Shown here in pieces: positions 9,008 through 17,178 of a stretch of DNA of 64,000 nt. Within the stretch, counting starts at the first letter, position 1. Each line of letters opens with the position of its first letter. Source of the DNA: CBDFHF01 sp965247565 (GTDB lineage Bacteria > Pseudomonadota > Gammaproteobacteria > Methylococcales > Methylomonadaceae). A model generated the notes under the pieces. The model was not told the DNA's origin and ran no database searches. It worked only from the letters and a program-made list of their open reading frames with translations. The DNA is taken from positions 310,001 through 374,000 of the forward strand of contig CBDFHF010000003.1 of assembly GCA_965247565.1 (NCBI GenBank), in the 5' to 3' direction. Made by a program: the position numbers and the translations under genes.

Positions 9008-9865
9008 TTAACCGCCTCTTTTCAAGCGATACAGTGCAGAGATATCCTCATCCCCAAAACCTTGTGCCATTAACTGACTGTAGTCGGCGATAGTTTGCTC
9101 TGTTAATGGAATGGTTATGTGCTTTTGAGCGGCCATTTCCTGGCAAATTTTTAAATCCTTATGATGCAGCGCCAGTTTAAAGCCTGGAGTAAATGTTCCT
9201 TTGATCATACTAGCGCCTCGGTGTTGCAAAAACCAATTACCTGAAGCACCGCCAGAAATTACGTCAATGACTTTATCCATTGGCAACCCTTGGGCTTTAG
9301 CGAAAGCCAAGGCTTCAGTGACAGCTTGATTGATGCCTGCACCCATGATTTGATTAACGGCTTTGGTAGCTTGTCCGGAACCGATCGCACCGATATGTAT
9401 AATGCGATTGGATATTGCTAACAATACCGGACGAACTTGCACCAGTACGTCAGAATCGCCACCAACCATCATCGCTAACGTACCATTTTTTGCACCTTCT
9501 ACACCGCCGGAAACCGGTGCATCTAAAAACAACGCTTGCCGCTGCCCCAAGAGAGTTGCCGCTTTTTCGGCGGTATTGCGGCTAACGGTGGACATATCCA
9601 CTACGATTGTACCGGGCTTTATAGTAATGGATAAGGCATTAACAATTGCAAGTACATCTTGGTCAGCGGATACGCAAATTAGCACCACGTCTACTTCCGC
9701 AGCCAAAGTTTCAGGCGAGTCAAAGCAACTGATCTGAAGTTGAGTTGCCAGCGTTTGCGCTTTTGCGGTAGTTCGATTATAGACCGCGCTTAAAAAGCCG
9801 GCTTTAGCCAGGTTTCTCGCCATACCTATCCCCATAGCGCCTAGACCTATCATGCCCACTTTCAC
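9008..9865 (-). CDS. NAD(P)-dependent beta-hydroxyacid dehydrogenase (3-hydroxyisobutyrate dehydrogenase family)
   Basis: A 285-residue cytoplasmic oxidoreductase of the 6-phosphogluconate/3-hydroxyisobutyrate dehydrogenase fold. The N-terminus VGMIGLGAMGIGMARNL is the dinucleotide-binding glycine motif. DAPVSGGVEGAKNGTL (about 115-130) is the substrate-binding signature, and Lys168 in GSGQATKAVNQ is the catalytic lysine. The chosen start is the GTG at 9865: a GGAGG lies just upstream and the frame begins one base after the speA stop. A longer frame upstream would lie inside speA. Whether the substrate is tartronate semialdehyde, hydroxyisobutyrate or a succinic semialdehyde-type compound cannot be told. 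Confidence 0.87.
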   Translation of the reverse strand: MKVGMIGLGAMGIGMARNLAKAGFLSAVYNRTTAKAQTLATQLQISCFDSPETLAAEVDVVLICVSADQDVLAIVNALSITIKPGTIVVDMSTVSRNTAEKAATLLGQRQALFLDAPVSGGVEGAKNGTLAMMVGGDSDVLVQVRPVLLAISNRIIHIGAIGSGQATKAVNQIMGAGINQAVTEALAFAKAQGLPMDKVIDVISGGASGNWFLQHRGASMIKGTFTPGFKLALHHKDLKICQEMAAQKHITIPLTEQTIADYSQLMAQGFGDEDISALYRLKRGG

Positions 9866-9866
9866 T

Positions 9867-11705
9867 TTACACCTCCAGATAAGTATAAGAAGCCAATCCG
9901 GCCAGCAATTCATCCTCGTAATCTGCCCTTTCCTTCTGAGTCAGATGGCTATTGGCAAGTTTACTTTTATAAGCCGATTTGAGCTCTTCGCTGCTGATAT
10001 GGACATAATCCAATAAATCATTGACCTGCTCGCCTTCTTGCAGATCATAGAAATGATAACCGCTGTCGTCCAGCTCGATATTAATCGAGTGGGTATCGCC
10101 AAACAAATTGTGCATATCGCCCAAAATTTCCTGATAGGCACCGAGCATAAAAAAACCGATTAAGTAAGGTTCATCCGTTTTAATCTGATGAATCGGCAAG
10201 GTGGATTCCAGATTTTGGCCATGCACATACTGATCGATTCGACCATCGGAGTCACAGGTTAAATCCTGAATAACGGCGCGACGAGTCGGTTGCTCATGCA
10301 GGCGATGAATCGGCATTATAGGAAAAATCTGATCAATCCCCCAGATGTCCGGCAATGATTGAAATAAAGAAAAATTACAAAACACCTTATCCGACAATTT
10401 TTCAGTTAATTCCTGCAAAATGCTCGCTTGACTTTGGATAGATGGATTCAGTTTGCCTTGCAGTTGCTGGCAAAGCAACGCATAGTGATTTTCAGCAGCT
10501 GCCAACCCCGTAAGACTCAACTTGTCCTGGGTAAAGGCAGCGCGGGCTTCGGCAAGGACAAATTGCGCATCGTGATAGCACTCATCAGGATTAATGATGT
10601 CTGGCAAGGCTTGAAACGCCTGTTGATTGCTGTACACGGATTCAATATCTGTCACGTTTGTAATCAATACCGCGTGATGCGCAGTCAGTGCCCGACCAGA
10701 TTCAGTAATAATGTCAGGTTGTGGAACTTGTTTTTCCGCACAAATTTCCGCAAAACTACGCACAATATTTTGTGCGTATTCATCCAAAGAATAATTAATT
10801 GACGATTCACGCCGCGATCGACTGCCATCATAATCCACGCCCAATCCACCGCCCGCATCAACGATGTTAATAAGTGCACCCAGGCGGTGTAGTTCCACAT
10901 AAAACTGGCCGGCTTCTTTTAAAGCCACCTTAATGTCATGGATGTTGGCAATTTGTGAGCCCATGTGAAAATGCATCAGCTTTAAGGTACTTAACAGATC
11001 CGCTTGTTTTAAGCGCTCAATTAGTTGCAGTAATTCGTGCGCGTGTAAACCAAACTTTGATTTTTCGCCGCCACTGTTTTGCCATTTACCAGCACTAATG
11101 CTAGCTAAACGCACACGCACACCGACTTGCGGTTTCACATTCAGCTTGGCGGCTTCCTCAATAATCAATTCCAGTTCCAGCGGCTTTTCAATGACTAGGT
11201 ACAAATCCAAGCCCATTTTTAAACCGATTAAAGCGAGGCGAATATAAGCCCGATCTTTGTAACCATTGCAAACAATAACGCCACCCTTCGAAAGCGCCAT
11301 AATAGCCAGCAATTCCGGTTTGCTCCCAGCTTCTAACCCGACGTTTTTAGATGCCAAAATGCCCTCAACCACCTGCCGCTGTTGGTTGACTTTAATCGGA
11401 TAGACCGGCGTGTATTTACCTTGATATGCATTGTTAACACAAGCCTTAGCAAAAGACTGCTGCAACTGCCATACACGATCTTTCAAAATATCAGTAAATC
11501 TCACCAAAACCGGCAAGGATAATTTTTTTTCAGCTATTGATTGGGCGATTTCATACAAATCCAACTCAACGGCTTTATCAGCACAGGGTTTTACACAGAC
11601 ATGCCCCTCAGAATTGATGGCGAAGTAATCCTGCCCCCAGTTTTCAATAGCATACAGTTTGGCGGATTGCTGGATAGACCAGCCAGGTTTTGGGGTTTGA
11701 TTCAC
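9867..11705 (-). CDS. speA: Biosynthetic arginine decarboxylase
   Basis: A 612-residue PLP enzyme that converts arginine to agmatine, the first step of the agmatine route to putrescine. PLP-binding Lys105 lies in VYPIKVNQQ. The segments KLMHFHMGSQIANI, VDAGGGLGVDYDGS and ITESGRALTAHHAVLI belong to the fold-III (alanine racemase-like) decarboxylase barrel. The C-terminal domain has DLTCDSDGRIDQYV with the conserved CDSDG motif. It is slightly shorter than the E. coli enzyme (about 658 aa). It sits directly upstream of the hydroxyacid dehydrogenase gene (1-bp gap), so the two share a transcript. Confidence 0.95.
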   Translation of the reverse strand: MNQTPKPGWSIQQSAKLYAIENWGQDYFAINSEGHVCVKPCADKAVELDLYEIAQSIAEKKLSLPVLVRFTDILKDRVWQLQQSFAKACVNNAYQGKYTPVYPIKVNQQRQVVEGILASKNVGLEAGSKPELLAIMALSKGGVIVCNGYKDRAYIRLALIGLKMGLDLYLVIEKPLELELIIEEAAKLNVKPQVGVRVRLASISAGKWQNSGGEKSKFGLHAHELLQLIERLKQADLLSTLKLMHFHMGSQIANIHDIKVALKEAGQFYVELHRLGALINIVDAGGGLGVDYDGSRSRRESSINYSLDEYAQNIVRSFAEICAEKQVPQPDIITESGRALTAHHAVLITNVTDIESVYSNQQAFQALPDIINPDECYHDAQFVLAEARAAFTQDKLSLTGLAAAENHYALLCQQLQGKLNPSIQSQASILQELTEKLSDKVFCNFSLFQSLPDIWGIDQIFPIMPIHRLHEQPTRRAVIQDLTCDSDGRIDQYVHGQNLESTLPIHQIKTDEPYLIGFFMLGAYQEILGDMHNLFGDTHSINIELDDSGYHFYDLQEGEQVNDLLDYVHISSEELKSAYKSKLANSHLTQKERADYEDELLAGLASYTYLEV

Positions 11706-12056
11706 GGTTACTCCAGTTATTTTCGGTAATGGAGCAATCGTATGACATTTGCTGGAATGTTGCTACCGTGATGAGATGATAGAAACTCTGAATTTTCCTC
11801 AACGAATTAGATACAGTTCCACAGCTGTTATTTCTTCAGAGATTCGTGAGTATCATTTTTTGTCGGTTACGTAAGCTCAAGAATTAATGCAACTCGCACA
11901 TATGGTTACTGATAAAATTTACATCAACCTTTTACCACTTAGCATTATTGTTAACGATCAAGTTGCTTGAATCGAGATTCACGGCAAACACACATGCAAT
12001 GCAGTCGTGAAAAGGCACACCGTTTTTTAGCAGCACAAACGGTGTAACCAACCCGC
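11706..12056. other. Intergenic stretch upstream of speA
   Basis: It holds no convincing gene. The speA promoter should lie within the first 150 bases. A 9-bp inverted repeat, ACACCGTTT at 12017-12025 with AAACGGTGT at 12037-12045, stands just before the mobile-element debris and could be an old element end or a hairpin. Confidence 0.4.
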
Positions 12057-12100
12057 CATAATACATTGCTCTGGTGTGTAGTGGTGTCGTGTAAAGATCT
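12057..12100 (+). mobile_element. Solo end of an IS5-family element
   Basis: These 44 bases closely match the right terminal sequence of the IS5-family element at 57069-57111: both begin CATAATACATTG and continue with TAGTGGTG-C/T-CGTG-C/T-AAAG. A 2-base insertion and a few transitions separate them. No transposase is attached, so only one end survives. It abuts reading frame belonging to an IS110-type transposase. Confidence 0.7.
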
Positions 12101-12570
12101 TAGACCACCTTAAAGAGCTCAATCGCCAGGTTGAGGAATTAGAAACACAACTTAATCGTTGGCGCAAAGCCAATGAAAGTAGCCAAAAAACTGGCTGCTA
12201 TTCCAGGTATTGACCCTATCACCGCTAGCGCGATGATAGCCACCACGGTAATCCAAAAATGGTCGTCAATTAGCAACTTGGATTGGACTAGTGCCAAAGC
12301 AAAATTCAAGCGGTGGAAAACAATATCTATTGGGTGTTTACCCAAAGGGCACACGAGCAAGCATGGAGATAGCTACTTGCAAACCCTGTTAATTAATGAG
12401 TCTCGTTCGATGGTTCACCATGCCAATACTTCCGATATTAGATGGTTGATGTCTCTGTCAGAATGGAGAAGCAAAAATGCGGAGGCAGTTTTGCATTAGC
12501 CAACAAAAACGCACGGATTACATGGGTATTATTGGCTAAAAATCCTGGAAACCGAGCGTTAGCGAAGTGA
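12101..12570 (+). pseudogene. IS110/IS1111-family transposase remnant (C-terminal part)
   Basis: Pieces of the C-terminal (transposase_20) domain of an IS110-family DEDD transposase, spread over at least three frames. LDHLKELNRQVEELETQLNR lies in one frame, KLAAIPGIDPITASAMIAT in a second, and KHGDSYLQTLLI continues after a disrupted stretch. NKNARITWVLLAKNPGN reads in yet another frame to a TGA at 12568-12570. Frameshifts fall near 12175 and 12495. The expected wording around the conserved glycines is replaced near 12310-12355 by an unrelated insertion-like segment. The N-terminal catalytic half is missing. It is not functional. Confidence 0.8.
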
Positions 12571-12944
12571 AGATTTTCAGTAACCTAAAGGTCATAAATC
12601 CACAGAAGCGGTAAAGCCTAAGTTTTTACGAAGTGTTTTTTGCATAGTGAATATGTAGACCTTACGAATGGGCAACCAAGTGCCAGACCGGTATGATCAA
12701 ATGGTTAGTCCAGAAAACGAGAGCAGGTCGTTTTACATAAACAGATACACAGACATCTTATTGATTACTGTAAAAATGTATCGCCGTTCGACACTGAATT
12801 TTTAATCAATATCGCTAGTTTTTTGTGTTACGCCACTTGATTTTGGATTGTGTGAACCAGTTAAGAGACTATTAATGCAATTTGGCTAATATATGCCTAA
12901 GTTCAGCCGGCGGACTTATTTTGTTAATTAAATAGGAAGTTAAT
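12571..12944. other. Intergenic stretch downstream of IS110 remnant
   Basis: No coding signal. The first 200 bases may be the decayed right flank of the IS110 element. The last 60 bases lead into the ribosome site (TAGGAAG) of the next gene. Confidence 0.4.
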
Positions 12945-14090
12945 ATGTTCAAAACAATGTACGTCAAAAACACAAATCAGTTACCTATGCTCACTAAAAC
13001 CAAAAGCATTGGTTCCGCTATCTTTCTAATCGGTGCCGTCGGCATGATGCATGAGGCTTCCGCCACGTCGTCTATTATGGCAGCCAATAAGGCACCCAAT
13101 TGCGCGGCCTGTCATGGCTCTCCCGAAGTTTATACTAAGGCAGCAGGGAAAGCAGGCCTTGCCGCGTTCCTTGCCGCAAACACTCCAACTCCAACTCCAA
13201 CTCCAACTCCAACGCCTACACCTACTCCTACACCTACACCAACGCCGACTTGTGCGGCAAACGAGGTCTTACAAAATGGTGTCTGTGTAGTTACTCCATC
13301 GACACCGACTACTTGTAGCGATGAACATCACGAATCGGAAAATGATCACGATGATGACGATCATCAGGATTCGGATAAGCATGAGCACGAAGATGACGAT
13401 GGAAAACATAAAGCCAAGAAAAAGGACGATCACTCCAAGACTAAACCCATCCTCTCAGCTACCGATAAGGTTTCTGTGCATGCTGGCGAACAATTGAAAC
13501 TTGGGGTAACTGCGTTTGATTGCAGTGATCGTCCGTTAAGGATTAAAGCCAGCGATCTACCGAAAGGCGCAACTATCAGTAATGATTACGATGACGAGTT
13601 GCGTATGCAAAAAGCAGTGGTAACGTGGACACCTTCTGAAAATCTGGAAGGAAAAACTAAGTCCATCAGCTTTAAAGCGATAGCTAACGATGGTGGAAAA
13701 CAAACCACAGAATCCGAACCGCTGGCCGTATCGGTAGATGTTTTACCGCAGCAAACCTCTAGCGGAGTGGTTCCGGATAGCACCGTTAAAGGCATCAGCA
13801 TTTCCAGTGCCCGATTTAACACAAAACACACCCAGCTAGAGATTGCCGGAAAAGTTAAATGGGCAAAAAATGCCTCCAAAGCTGACCGTAAAAATGCAGC
13901 TTTAAGCCCTATAACGTTTACTGATGCGGCTACCAACGCCAGCTTGGGTAATACCTCGGTCAATTTAAACGGAAAATGGAAGTTTATTCTAGATCTGAGT
14001 GGTGATGTCGCACCTTGCTCTGTGAATGTGTCATTTCAGGAAAGCACAGCGAGTAAGCCGGTCAAAGGCTTACAACACTGTCAACAATAA
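12945..14090 (+). CDS. Secreted CxxCH protein with (Thr-Pro)n linker, His/Asp-rich segment and Ig-like part
   Basis: A 381-residue exported protein of no family I recognise as a whole. ATG 12945 follows TAGGAAG; an internal ATG at 12987 would give a tidier signal peptide ending HEASA. A single haem-binding motif CAACH lies at residues 53-57. A Thr-Pro run spans about residues 79-101, encoded by a simple ACTCCA repeat. Then come a cysteine pair and a strongly acidic/His-rich stretch (about 105-150: DDDDH, DKHEHEDDD), which looks metal-binding. The C-terminal 230 residues read as beta-rich Ig/cadherin-like domains (ATDKVSVHAGEQLKLGV; VTWTPSENLEG), and a final Cys pair may form a disulfide. It may be an extracellular electron-transfer or metal-handling protein; this is inference. 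Confidence 0.7.
   Translation: MFKTMYVKNTNQLPMLTKTKSIGSAIFLIGAVGMMHEASATSSIMAANKAPNCAACHGSPEVYTKAAGKAGLAAFLAANTPTPTPTPTPTPTPTPTPTPTPTCAANEVLQNGVCVVTPSTPTTCSDEHHESENDHDDDDHQDSDKHEHEDDDGKHKAKKKDDHSKTKPILSATDKVSVHAGEQLKLGVTAFDCSDRPLRIKASDLPKGATISNDYDDELRMQKAVVTWTPSENLEGKTKSISFKAIANDGGKQTTESEPLAVSVDVLPQQTSSGVVPDSTVKGISISSARFNTKHTQLEIAGKVKWAKNASKADRKNAALSPITFTDAATNASLGNTSVNLNGKWKFILDLSGDVAPCSVNVSFQESTASKPVKGLQHCQQ
13184..13251 (+). repeat. Hexanucleotide repeat encoding (Thr-Pro)n
   Basis: Tandem ACTCCA units, with degenerate ACGCCT, ACACCT and ACTCCT variants, inside the secreted CxxCH gene. The perfect units at the 5' end suggest recent slippage expansion. Length change by whole units keeps the frame. 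Confidence 0.8.
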
Positions 14091-14332
14091 GCACTGTTCG
14101 TGAGGTCAATTCGATTGACCTCACTTCCCCTTGTTCTGGGTAGTTAATCTCAGGAAAGACTACTCAGAACGATTATATTTAGCTGGGTTTACCTATGCCA
14201 GCCAATCCCAACTATGGTCCAAGCTCTTTATAAGTAAGCGCCCTTTTAAGCGCGTCTATCTCTTCTGATTGAAAGAGCTAAAGATAGTGTCCACGTACAA
14301 CTAAGGTGGACACTTGTGATAAAGATCAAGTG

Positions 14333-14689
14333 TCGCTTATCGCGCACACTGGTCGTAGGGCATCGGAGCGATGGCTGTTGTCGTCTGCGCCGGAGGCCAA
14401 GCGCGAGCTGGTTGAAGCCTGTCTATAGTCTGGGATTTCGGTAGCCCGGATGGCACTGGAACACGGCATCAATGCCAATCTGCCGCACAAATGGATTAAT
14501 CAGTATCTTGAAAATAATCGCTCAGTGATTCCTAGCACGCCGGTAACCCAATTGGCCTTTTCACCGATGCTGTCACTGGATCCCCCGAAATTGGAAGAGG
14601 TTTCCCTCCGTGTGACCTTGCCCAATGGGGTTATGCTGGCGTTACAGAGCCTTAGCCTGACCGATCTTTCGCCGTTATTGAATGGCTAG
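14333..14689 (+). pseudogene. IS66-family orfA (TnpA accessory) remnant
   Basis: The frame reads PEAKRELVEACL, then an in-frame TAG, then SGISVARMALEHGINANLPHKWI and later LRVTLPNGVMLAL. This is the helix-turn-helix and C-terminal segment typical of IS66 OrfA. The internal stop and the absence of a clean start make it a pseudogene. An 8-bp inverted repeat (GTGTCCAC at 14287 and GTGGACAC at 14306) just upstream may be part of an element end. Confidence 0.75.
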
Positions 14690-14699
14690 CCGCTTTGCC

Positions 14700-14886
14700 A
14701 TGTTCCGCTTCGAACCGGGATGAAAGGTTTTCCTGCACCGTTACCTGGCCGACGGTCGCAAGGCCGTCAATGGCTTGGCGTTCCTGTTCGAGCAGGCGTT
14801 GGGCTTAAATCCGTTTAAGTCGGTCATCTACGTGTCCAGCAATAGCCACCGGGATCGGATCAAACTGCTGTTGTGGGATCACACTG
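14700..14886 (+). pseudogene. IS66-family orfB (TnpB) N-terminal remnant
   Basis: ATG 14700 opens MFRFEPG, followed by an in-frame TGA. The frame then reads KVFLHRYLADGRKAVNGL and DRIKLLLWD, the conserved IS66 TnpB opening. It stops abruptly at the join with the redoxin gene near 14887. The rest of the element, including the large transposase, is absent. Confidence 0.75.
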
Positions 14887-15176
14887 CTATTAAATAAATT
14901 GCACCAAAAACTAAAAGCACAAGGTCTTGAAGTGGTTGGCATCAACCTGGATGAAAATAAAGCCAACGCTGAAAAGTTTTTCAAAGATCACCCGGTCAAC
15001 TTCACCCTACTACTTGATGCGAAAGGCGAATGGGCGGACCAGTTTGTGGTCGAGTCGATGCCCACTTCTTTTATTATCGATAAAAAGGAGTTGTTCAACA
15101 CATACATCAAGGCTTTGTCAGCGGTGGTGTCAACGCGCTAGAAACAAAAATTAGCGCACTGTTCGCCCAAAAATAG
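14887..15176 (+). pseudogene. TlpA-like thioredoxin-family protein, 5'-truncated and frameshifted
   Basis: It begins in frame as LLNKLHQKLKAQGLEVVGIN directly at the IS66 junction, so the signal peptide and the CxxC active site have been lost. It continues through FTLLLDAKGEWADQF and ESMPTSFIIDKK. One base appears missing near 15085-15090: the remaining C-terminus (GVVQHIHQGFVSGGVNALET) reads in the next frame to a TAG at 15174-15176. In relatives such a redoxin precedes a DUF4266 lipoprotein gene, which is also the case here. The product cannot be an active redoxin. Confidence 0.78.
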
Positions 15177-15185
15177 ATTATCACC

Positions 15186-15401
15186 GTGAAACTCATAAAT
15201 AGTTTTTTGCTACTCGTCATCGCTATTTCCAGTACCTCGTGTTCTGAAGTCTTACCCCGGCAGCTCGGTAAACTGGCACTTCCGCAAACGGTACTAACGC
15301 CTGATGCGCTCGAATTTGGTTTGCGGCAACATACGGCATTTAGCAAAGAAGCGGCATCGGGTGGGTACGGTGGCGGTGGCGGTGGTTGTGGCTGTAACTA
15401 A
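15186..15401 (+). CDS. DUF4266 lipoprotein
   Basis: A 71-residue small lipoprotein starting at GTG 15186. The signal peptide ends at a Cys around residue 19 (SSTSC). The C-terminus is a glycine-rich tail ending GGCGCN, the hallmark of DUF4266 proteins, preceded by the SKEAASGGYGGG segment. In many bacteria it sits between a TlpA-like redoxin and a DUF3570 outer-membrane protein. Here the redoxin upstream is broken and no DUF3570 gene follows, so the system is incomplete. The function is unknown; a link to maturation of a secreted redox or metal centre is inference. Confidence 0.82.
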   Translation: MKLINSFLLLVIAISSTSCSEVLPRQLGKLALPQTVLTPDALEFGLRQHTAFSKEAASGGYGGGGGGCGCN

Positions 15402-15724
15402 GATTAGATCACTAAACAATACGAATTTTATGTGCCATAACAGGGGTTTAAAGCCGGTTTCCGACAACAGACCTTGATGGACCTACCATCATCTTCCAAT
15501 GAGCTTGTACACATCTGAATGCTATTTTTCATACAGTGTCAGTCTGTGTGCCTGTGGCACACTCCAAGATTTCTCTGCAAGTGCATTAGGTCCGGCCTCC
15601 GTATTGGCATATAATTTGTTCTATCGGGCCTACATTTGTTATCTGATCAAGCCCAATTTTAATGTTGGACCGCCATAAAGTATTATTTTCGATGGTATAG
15701 ACGCGCATGGTCATAGAGGTATAA
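15402..15724. other. Intergenic stretch before the cytochrome cluster
   Basis: No gene found. A deletion of the expected DUF3570 partner would fall here. The last 60 bases carry the promoter/ribosome-site region of the next gene (AGAGGTATAA before ATG 15725). Confidence 0.4.
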
Positions 15725-16303
15725 ATGGCAACTTCGCTTTGGCTTCGACAGATCCTGCCTTTCAGTCTACTGCTCGGCTTGCTGGCTGCAGCTACCCTGG
15801 CAGGTGATTACGTTTTGCACCGATTCAACTTGGTTTGGGTCGGTCGTTATCTGGGCATACCTGGAATATTGCTAATTATTGTTTCTTTGCTCTATTCCCT
15901 GCGTAAGCGTAAATATTTAATATCGGGAAATCCTAAAGGACTTCTAATTTTTCATGAAATCAGCGCGTGGCTAGGTTCATTGTTCGTACTCATCCATGCG
16001 GGCATCCATTTCAATGCCATTCTGCCCTGGTTGGCGACGGCGGCGATGAGCGTGAATGTAGTTAGCGGTTTGGTGGGTAAGTTTCTACTAAAGCGGTCGC
16101 GCCGTTATGTGCAAAACGAACGCGAAGATTTTCAACTACTCGGGTTGTCCCCATCAGAGCTAGAACAAGCCATCTTCTGGGACGCATTTACGCTGGATTT
16201 AATGACCCAATGGCGAAAAGTGCATATCCCGATTTTCATTGTTTTTGTGGTACTAGCACTCGCTCATATCATCAGCATATTTCTTTTCTGGTCCTGGCAA
16301 TGA
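15725..16303 (+). CDS. Four-helix membrane protein, putative b-type cytochrome partner
   Basis: A 192-residue inner-membrane protein with about four transmembrane helices. Histidines in helix contexts (IFHEISAWLGSLFVLIHAGIHF; KVHIPIFIVFVVLALAHII) could bind haem b, as in cytochrome b561-like or ferric-reductase-like quinol dehydrogenases. A basic loop KRSRRYVQNERE separates the two halves. The next gene, an octahaem cytochrome c, overlaps its stop by ATGA, so the two are translationally coupled and probably form one electron-transfer module. The haem ligation is inference. Confidence 0.65.
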   Translation: MATSLWLRQILPFSLLLGLLAAATLAGDYVLHRFNLVWVGRYLGIPGILLIIVSLLYSLRKRKYLISGNPKGLLIFHEISAWLGSLFVLIHAGIHFNAILPWLATAAMSVNVVSGLVGKFLLKRSRRYVQNEREDFQLLGLSPSELEQAIFWDAFTLDLMTQWRKVHIPIFIVFVVLALAHIISIFLFWSWQ

Positions 16304-17028
16304 GCAACATCCTCAAGATCATACTGGCAGCTAATATTGTGGCGATCGCCATGCTGGTATTTCTTTATCCGAACTTCATGGTGGCACCAGGAAAGCTCAT
16401 TCAAGGCCATCAACAGTTAGAATCCGATTGCTTTGCCTGTCATGCGCCCTTCGCTGGCGCGGTTTCGGAGCGCTGTGTTGCCTGCCATAAACCAGCCGAA
16501 ATCGGGCAGCTGACTACGACCGGACAAGTCATCGCCAAGCCACTCAAGTCAGCGCCGTTCCATCAAAAGTTAACTCGACAGGGTTGCCTGAGTTGCCATA
16601 GTGATCATGTCGGCATCCAGCGCTCGCAACACCAAGGACATTTCAATCATGCCTTACTGGATCAAGCATTACGTGATCGGTGTCAAGACTGTCATGTCCC
16701 TCCCACTGACTTGTTACATCAACAGATGACCGGTGATTGTAACCAATGCCACAACCAGGACAAATGGCTGCCGACAAGCTTCGATCACAGCCTGTATTTT
16801 TTGTTGGATGGCGATCACAATGCGCTTTGTGCCAGTTGTCATGTAAACAACGACTTTAGTCGTTATACCTGCTATGGCTGTCACGAACACACACCAGCGA
16901 AGATTCGCAATGAGCATATCGAGGAGGGCATTTCTGATTTCGACCATTGCGTCCAATGTCACCGCAGTGCCAATAAACATGACATCGGTGCCAGGAATGG
17001 AAAAAACGAAATTGAAGAAGATGATTAG
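16300..17028 (+). CDS. Octahaem c-type cytochrome, membrane-anchored
   Basis: A 242-residue periplasmic multihaem cytochrome. Eight CxxCH motifs are visible: CFACH, CVACH, CLSCH, CQDCH, CNQCH, CASCH, CYGCH and CVQCH. The N-terminus is a single hydrophobic anchor or uncleaved signal (ILAANIVAIAMLVFLY). The start is the ATG at 16300, which overlaps the preceding TGA; longer upstream frames lie inside the neighbour. The arrangement resembles class III cytochrome/doubled-CxxCH proteins that relay electrons between a membrane quinol oxidase and periplasmic acceptors. The electron acceptor is not apparent. A non-coding gap of 150 bp precedes the next cytochrome gene. Confidence 0.85.
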   Translation: MSNILKIILAANIVAIAMLVFLYPNFMVAPGKLIQGHQQLESDCFACHAPFAGAVSERCVACHKPAEIGQLTTTGQVIAKPLKSAPFHQKLTRQGCLSCHSDHVGIQRSQHQGHFNHALLDQALRDRCQDCHVPPTDLLHQQMTGDCNQCHNQDKWLPTSFDHSLYFLLDGDHNALCASCHVNNDFSRYTCYGCHEHTPAKIRNEHIEEGISDFDHCVQCHRSANKHDIGARNGKNEIEEDD

Positions 17029-17178
17029 CCTTAATTGCTATAAAGCTTGGAAAGCATTTCAGAACTCAGTTTACTGATTTGCTCTTATTATTGGCAGGCC
17101 CATAAAGTTTTATTTTTCAAAGCCAACAATCAGTAATTTCTTAAGTTTATACCATTCAATACCAGGAACAATATCACT

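Noticed and set aside
12173..12499. 108-codon frame as a functional gene
   Set aside because: It is one of three frames of a decayed IS110-type transposase; conserved words continue in the other frames.
13184..13251. Direct repeats as a CRISPR array
   Set aside because: Units are 6 bp, contiguous, in frame and without spacers; they encode a Thr-Pro linker.
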